Positions 58,625-64,000 of a stretch of 64,000 bases of DNA are shown here, piece by piece. The stretch covers positions 1-64,000 of the forward strand of contig MEOL01000052.1 of the NCBI GenBank assembly GCA_001769215.1. The letters run 5' to 3'. The notes beneath the pieces are model-generated. The model did not search any database. It was not told the origin of the DNA and saw only the letters and a list, made by a program, of their open reading frames with translations. The DNA comes from Bacteroidetes bacterium GWF2_41_31 (GTDB lineage Bacteria; Bacteroidota; Bacteroidia; Bacteroidales; F082). Position 1 is the first letter of the stretch. Every line of letters begins with the position of its first letter. Made by a program: the position numbers and the translations under genes.

Positions 58625-61108
58625 ATGCAGCATAGAAAATATACTGGTATAGAAATTGCAAACATCCTGCAGGCTAAGTTGGTTAGTCCAAATCCTGAAG
58701 ATATTCAGGTTTATGATATTTTAATCGACAGCCGGCGGCTGATTGCGCCCGAAGGAGCCATTTTCTTTGCTTTGCAAAGTAAACGCAACGACGGCCACCT
58801 TTATATTGGTAGTTTGTATAAAAAAGGGGTGCGCAATTTCGTGGTAACCCGTCTGAATGATGAACAGGAAAGTTTTCCTGAAGCTTCGTTCTTTGTTGTA
58901 AACTCCACGCTCACCGCGCTGCAACGCCTGACATCGGAACACCGCAAGCATTTCAACATCCCTGTTATCGGCATTACCGGAAGCAATGGAAAAACCATTG
59001 TAAAAGAGTGGCTTTTTCAACTGATGCATCCAGATAAGAATATTGTCCGGAGTCCGAAAAGCTACAATTCCCAGATCGGCGTTCCCCTGTCGGTTTGGCA
59101 GATGAACGAAACCCATGAAATGGCTTTGTTTGAAGCCGGGATTTCGGAACCTGAAGAAATGCAAAAACTACAGCCCATCATTCAACCAACCATTGGTATT
59201 TTTACCAACATCGGTGGAGCCCATGATGAGAATTTTATCAACCACACCCAGAAGACCGGTGAAAAATTAAATCTCTTTACCAAAGTCGATACCCTGATTT
59301 ATTGTGCCGATCACAAAGAAATCAAGGGATCCATCATCCGATCGGGTATTCTCAGCAAGATTGCCACCTTTTGCTGGGGCAAAGAAGAAAGCTGTAACCT
59401 CATCATTACCAAGGTGACAGTTAGTGAAAAATCAACCACCATTTCTGCCAGTTACCTAACCAATAACATTGACATCAGAATACCTTTTGTTGACGAAGCC
59501 TCCATCGAAAACTCCATCCATTGCTGGGCTACCCTATTGCTGTTGGGTTACGAACAAGCTATCATCCAGGAGCGCATGTTGCTGCTGGCCTCTATCGCCA
59601 TGCGCCTTGAACTCAAAGAGGGCATTAACAACTGCACGATCATTAACGATGCCTACAATTCGGATTTTAATTCGTTGGTGATTGCCATTGATTTTCTAAA
59701 TCAGCAAAACCAACACAAACAGAAAACGGTGATCCTGTCGGATATTTTCCAGAGTGGGCTTAACGAAGTTGAACTTTACTCAAATGTTGCGTCGCTGCTA
59801 AAGGAAAAAAATATCCACCAGTTGATAGGAATCGGGCCGGCCATCAGGCGGCAATCAGATAAATTTGAATCTGGCTCACAGTTTTTTGAAAGCACTGAAG
59901 ACTTCATCAGGAATTTTTCGTTTGCCGGAATCTCGGGACAAACCATTTTACTAAAAGGTGCCCGTGTTTTCGAGTTTGAACAATTGAGCAGGATTCTTCA
60001 ACAAAAAGCCCATGAAACTGTTCTTGAAATCAACCTGAATGCCATCATCAACAACCTGAATAAGTTCAGGTCGAAACTGCAGCCCAAAACGCTGGTGATG
60101 GCCATGGTAAAGGCTTTTTCGTATGGCGGTGGTAGTTTCGAAATAGCCAATGTGCTTCAATACCACCAGGTGGATTATCTGGCAGTGGCCTATGCTGATG
60201 AAGGGGTGGAACTGCGCAAAGCCGGCATCGATTTGCCCATTATGGTGATGAGCCCCGAGGAACATGCCCTCGACACGATGATCAGGCACCAGCTGGAGCC
60301 TGAGATATTTAACCTTCGGACCCTCAAATTATTGGAGAAAGCCATCAAACGCAATGTTATCCCCCAAAATAAACCGGTTAAAATCCACTTAAAAGTGGAT
60401 ACCGGGATGCACAGGCTCGGGTTTGGAATGGAGGAAATTCCTGAAATCATTTCTACCATTAAAAAGAGCCCCCATTTGTACCTTCAGTCGGTTTTCTCTC
60501 ATCTCGCTGCAAGCGACAAACCCTCTTTCGATGAATTTACCCGCGAGCAAATCAAGCATTTAACGCTGGTAAAACAAATGACCACAGGCCAATTCGACCA
60601 TAGGATCCTTTTTCATCTGGCCAATTCGGGAGGCATCAGCCGTTTCCCGGAGGCTCACTTCGACATGGTTCGCATTGGCATCGGCATGTATGGCATCGGC
60701 GACATGGAGATGCAGTTGGACAATGCAGTCAGGCTGAAATCGGTGCTGGTTCAGATCAGGGAGGTAAAAAAAGGGGAGAGTGTAGGTTACAACCGAAGCT
60801 GGATTGCTGAAAAGAATACACCTGTAGGCATTGTGAGTATTGGCTATGCTGATGGTTTGTTGCGTGCCTTGGGAAACCAAAGAGCCAATTTGTTCATCAA
60901 CGGTTATCCGGTTCCCATCATCGGCGATGTGTGCATGGACATGTGCATGGTTGACCTGACCGGCATCGATGCGGTGGAAAATGATGATGTAATCGTTTTT
61001 GATGAAGAACACACGGTTAGCCAGCTTTCTGAGATTGTAAAGACCATCCCATATGAAATTTTAAGCCGGATCTCACGCAGGGTGAAACGAATTTATTACC
61101 ACGAATAA
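58625..61108 (+). CDS. murF-alr: Bifunctional UDP-N-acetylmuramoyl-tripeptide:D-Ala-D-Ala ligase / alanine racemase
   Basis: MurF half GITGSNGKTIVKEWLFQLM; Alr half LVMAMVKAFSYGGGSFEIANVL, HLKVDTGMHRLGF, GYADGLLRALGNQ, DVCMDMCMVDLTG. Confidence 0.95.
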   Translation: MQHRKYTGIEIANILQAKLVSPNPEDIQVYDILIDSRRLIAPEGAIFFALQSKRNDGHLYIGSLYKKGVRNFVVTRLNDEQESFPEASFFVVNSTLTALQRLTSEHRKHFNIPVIGITGSNGKTIVKEWLFQLMHPDKNIVRSPKSYNSQIGVPLSVWQMNETHEMALFEAGISEPEEMQKLQPIIQPTIGIFTNIGGAHDENFINHTQKTGEKLNLFTKVDTLIYCADHKEIKGSIIRSGILSKIATFCWGKEESCNLIITKVTVSEKSTTISASYLTNNIDIRIPFVDEASIENSIHCWATLLLLGYEQAIIQERMLLLASIAMRLELKEGINNCTIINDAYNSDFNSLVIAIDFLNQQNQHKQKTVILSDIFQSGLNEVELYSNVASLLKEKNIHQLIGIGPAIRRQSDKFESGSQFFESTEDFIRNFSFAGISGQTILLKGARVFEFEQLSRILQQKAHETVLEINLNAIINNLNKFRSKLQPKTLVMAMVKAFSYGGGSFEIANVLQYHQVDYLAVAYADEGVELRKAGIDLPIMVMSPEEHALDTMIRHQLEPEIFNLRTLKLLEKAIKRNVIPQNKPVKIHLKVDTGMHRLGFGMEEIPEIISTIKKSPHLYLQSVFSHLAASDKPSFDEFTREQIKHLTLVKQMTTGQFDHRILFHLANSGGISRFPEAHFDMVRIGIGMYGIGDMEMQLDNAVRLKSVLVQIREVKKGESVGYNRSWIAEKNTPVGIVSIGYADGLLRALGNQRANLFINGYPVPIIGDVCMDMCMVDLTGIDAVENDDVIVFDEEHTVSQLSEIVKTIPYEILSRISRRVKRIYYHE

Positions 61109-61129
61109 ACCGGGAAGATTGCTTTTGAT

Positions 61130-61834
61130 TTATCCTGCGTGAGGATGAAATAACTCGAAACCATTCACATATTTTGAACTTTTCGAAAGCCTGAAAGGCA
61201 ATGCATTGGTAACAGCGGCAGCCTTTTTATCTAAGTCGGCATTGTATTTAAGCTCAACAATAATATTGGCTGAGCTAAATTTCTCCAGAAAATGATCGTT
61301 TTGATTTCCAATGGCATAGTATGACAATTCATGATCGATGGTCAGCCGAAAATGGTGATCGAAACTCAGATAATACTCCCTCAGATAGCGGTTGAGCAAC
61401 GCAGGTTTCAAAAGTGCCAGAACTTCTCTTACCCAATCCGGGAGAGTTGACTTGCGAAAAACCTCCTGCAAACTTTCACCCGAAAAGGCATCACCAAAGG
61501 TAAACGGATGAAGAATAAACGACAGTTTGTTACCCAACATGCCTTCACGGGTTTTAAATTCCAACACAGGGGTATGAACTTCACCTTTCAGGTCGCCATA
61601 CCAGCGTATCCGGGCCTTTTTGCGGCTTCCCTTACCGGAAACATTGTCGAAATAAAAATCCATTTCGGTTGTATCGAGGTAGATATTGTTGATGTACCGG
61701 GGATAATGAATGGTATGAAAAGCAGCCGGATGATTTCTCACAATCTGTTGTATATCCCAATGATAAAACTCGCCTTGTACAAACTTACGCTCATACCTGG
61801 CGGTGTTTTCATCAAATGGAGGAAACAACATCAT
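61130..61834 (-). CDS. VTC-domain (polyphosphate polymerase-like) protein
   Basis: ARYERKFVQGE...INNIYLDTTEMDFYFDNVSGKGSRKKARIRWYGD...PVLEFKTREG; C-terminal VELKYNADLD...KSSKYVNGFE. Confidence 0.88.
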   Translation of the reverse strand: MMLFPPFDENTARYERKFVQGEFYHWDIQQIVRNHPAAFHTIHYPRYINNIYLDTTEMDFYFDNVSGKGSRKKARIRWYGDLKGEVHTPVLEFKTREGMLGNKLSFILHPFTFGDAFSGESLQEVFRKSTLPDWVREVLALLKPALLNRYLREYYLSFDHHFRLTIDHELSYYAIGNQNDHFLEKFSSANIIVELKYNADLDKKAAAVTNALPFRLSKSSKYVNGFELFHPHAG

Positions 61835-61848
61835 CTGATTGCAATTGT

Positions 61849-62529
61849 TTAAAAGGACTTGCTTTCGATGAAAGAAATCCGTACGTCATCGCCATATTTG
61901 GCCATTTCGCTTTTAAACGACTGGAGTTTCTCGGGTTTGGGCGAATTGACTACAAACGAGGCTTCTACCACCGATTTATTTTCATCATACCGCTTTAAGG
62001 AGTTCTTTCCAAACTGCCGATTCACGCTTTCGACTATTTGCGACAATTCAACGGTGCCAGCCTTTGCAGTAAAATTAAGATAAAGATTCTGGGATGTCCC
62101 TTTGTAGGACAGGAGGTGCCGACCCCAAATAATGACCATGGCTACAGCAAAAGCACTGACCACAACCAGTGTTTGGTTGGCACCCAGGCCCAATCCAAGT
62201 GAAATGGCGAAAAACAGATAGGCCAGTTCTTCCGGTTCTTTTATGGCAGCTCTGAAGCGCACAATGGAGAGTGCTCCGACCAAACCCAAAGACAATGCCA
62301 GTGAGGATTTTACAATGGAGATAATTAACATGGTGGTGAAAGCAATGAGCAAAAATGTTCCTGCAAACTGCCTTCTGTTTGAGATGGTTCTGCCACACCT
62401 GATGTAAGAAAATTCAAGAATAATGGCCAAAATGATGATAACACCTGAATTTACCAAAAAATCAGTCAATGACACCTGTTGTTCCTGCGTGATTAAAAAT
62501 TTTTGGAACAATCCCCATTTATCGTTCAT
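61849..62529 (-). CDS. DUF4956-family membrane protein
   Basis: TMs plus SLALSLGLVGALSIVRFRAAIKEPEELAYLFFAISLGLGLGAN signature. Confidence 0.9.
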   Translation of the reverse strand: MNDKWGLFQKFLITQEQQVSLTDFLVNSGVIIILAIILEFSYIRCGRTISNRRQFAGTFLLIAFTTMLIISIVKSSLALSLGLVGALSIVRFRAAIKEPEELAYLFFAISLGLGLGANQTLVVVSAFAVAMVIIWGRHLLSYKGTSQNLYLNFTAKAGTVELSQIVESVNRQFGKNSLKRYDENKSVVEASFVVNSPKPEKLQSFKSEMAKYGDDVRISFIESKSF

Positions 62530-62961
62530 GTTACTTATGGTTTAAGTTTTCTTTAAGAATTTGCAAAGGTAGAAAAAAGTGTAAATAACGGCATCATACA
62601 ATGTTACAAATGCCTTGATGAAGGGTTGTAAAAATACCGAATAAGTTGGGGAATGGACTTTATGTTCAAGAGAATTGGATAAACTTCCATTACCTGGCTT
62701 TTTTATGGTTCAAAAAGCCAGATTGCATCTAGTGTTAACATGGAATTAACTCTGATATTATTCCCAATTGCCTTTTGTTCTATTGATTCCATACACTGTT
62801 TATGATTACTTTTAGTTCATGTAGGCGCAAAAATAAGTAAATATCAGGAAAAACAATTTTAATGGATATCGTTTCGAGACTTATTATCCACAAATGCAAC
62901 TACCATGTTGGCATTCGCAAGCTAATTTGGATGGGCAACTAATAATACAGAGATACAATAT

Positions 62962-63003
62962 CAACAAACCCGCCATCAGGTTAAACTGTTGGCGGGTTTG
63001 TTG
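62962..63003. terminator. Hairpin (bidirectional terminator candidate)
   Basis: 14-bp perfect stem CAACAAACCCGCCA / TGGCGGGTTTGTTG (62962-62975 / 62990-63003). Confidence 0.7.
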
Positions 63004-63065
63004 GTTTGATGATTTTAGGCAAAATGCAATAAAAAGCCTTGTGATAAACTCCTGACAGAATCAGG

Positions 63066-63659
63066 CTAGAGTGGGTTAGCTACAACTAAAGTACCGTAAA
63101 GGGTATGAAAAGTCAGGCTTAGGTCATCTTCATCTGTTTGCCCTGAAAATGTGACGGTGAATACTTTTTGGGCATCCAGGATATCTTTTAATTTATCAAG
63201 CTGTCCCGCTTCGTTGGTTAACGAAAATACACTGCCTTGAACAAGCGGTTCGTTAGTAAATACCCAATGGGCACTTGGCATATCCGTTGCTGTAATATTC
63301 AGGTCAGCTGTAATTAGTACGGCATTTTTATTAATCCAGGTAATGGTTCCTGTGGCTTCTTCAATCGTAATCGATTTAATCTTATCGGCATACTCGGCAA
63401 ACTTGTCGTTTGAGAGGGGATCGATTGTTGCGGATTCACTGAATACCCCGTTAATTCCGGCCTTCATGGCATCAGGAGTAACTACAATATCCATATCTGC
63501 TTCGTAATCGGCACGAAATGTTACATCAAGAAGGTCCTTGGTTGCATTACATGCAGGAAACACCATGCTTGAAAGCATGAAAACGAATAATAAACGGCTT
63601 AAATTTTTCATGATTTTTAGTTTTAAATATTTCTCAGGTTTAAGTAGCAAATATAACAC
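63066..63659 (-). CDS. Lipoprotein of unknown function (likely start MKNLSRLLFV)
   Basis: MKNLSRLLFVFMLSSMVFPACNATKD lipoprotein signal; no family recognised. Confidence 0.65.
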   Translation of the reverse strand: MLYLLLKPEKYLKLKIMKNLSRLLFVFMLSSMVFPACNATKDLLDVTFRADYEADMDIVVTPDAMKAGINGVFSESATIDPLSNDKFAEYADKIKSITIEEATGTITWINKNAVLITADLNITATDMPSAHWVFTNEPLVQGSVFSLTNEAGQLDKLKDILDAQKVFTVTFSGQTDEDDLSLTFHTLYGTLVVANPL

Positions 63660-63722
63660 TAAAAAGCATAAAAAGGGAGGTTAATTATAATAATTTTAAA
63701 TAGCCGTCCTTCTGAATCCTGA

Positions 63723-64000
63723 TCAATAAAACAAATTAGATGCATCTTTCACAGAACCAGGTATTTCTGTACCATCTTTTATCACCATGGAGCCCACTTC
63801 GATCAGCATTTCTGTTTGGGCGTTTTGGATGGCTGATTGGTTGAAAATAAGCCTTCCGTGTCCGAATTCCGGTTTTTTCTGCAATAGGACCAACCCATAA
63901 TTACAATCGAGCACCTTTGTTCCGGTTACCTCAACGATGGATAAATCTTTGCTTGCGATTCCGATATTGCATCTTCTGATGTTGGTGTTTTTTACGGTAA
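63723..64000 (-). CDS. C-terminal part of a larger protein (beta-helix/CotH-associated type), truncated by window edge
   Basis: Frame is open from 64000: TVKNTNIRRCNIGIASKDLSIVEVTGTKVLDCNYGLVLLQKKPEFG...; the track ORF (63723..63914) is only its tail. Confidence 0.65.
   Translation of the reverse strand, partial: TVKNTNIRRCNIGIASKDLSIVEVTGTKVLDCNYGLVLLQKKPEFGHGRLIFNQSAIQNAQTEMLIEVGSMVIKDGTEIPGSVKDASNLFY

Noticed and set aside
58625-61108. MurF-Alr fusion as a novelty
   Set aside because: This bifunctional fusion is established and common in Bacteroidota.

Overview
64 kb of a Bacteroidota chromosome, judged from gene content, T9SS C-terminal domains and a TTTG/TAnnTTTG-type promoter. Left third: housekeeping and redox genes, namely a DegT aminotransferase, waaA/kdtA, panB, an RluA-type pseudouridine synthase, hemolysin III, a DHOD-like protein, and a NuoE/NuoF/(GltD-NuoG fusion) soluble oxidoreductase whose molybdopterin domain has lost its usual ligands. 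These are followed by a receiver plus ATP-grasp (PPDK-N) protein, a LuxR-type regulator with a degenerate receiver, and an O-antigen ligase with TPRs. Middle (20-42 kb): a surface polysaccharide locus with Wzm/Wzt ABC export, an FkbM methyltransferase with a 21-bp/heptad-repeat coiled coil, a three-domain GT4 protein, an IS630 element, gmd and rmd-like genes, several GTs, a frameshifted DUF2142 gene, an RgpF-like protein and a WbaP-like initiating transferase. This layout resembles the E. coli O8/O9a chain-terminator and molecular-ruler system. Next (42-56 kb): a 62-bp tandem repeat array, an APS-kinase (cysC) remnant, and a run of secreted proteins carrying cohesin-like modules, dockerin-like modules and T9SS sorting domains, plus an 87-aa protein with a C-terminal tripartite (PID-CTERM-like) sorting signal. 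This is the best candidate for an undescribed surface assembly. Right end: obgE, pdxA, a murF-alr fusion, and a VTC / DUF4956 / probable CotH-type cluster cut by the window edge. All family assignments come from motif recognition by eye; no searches were run.
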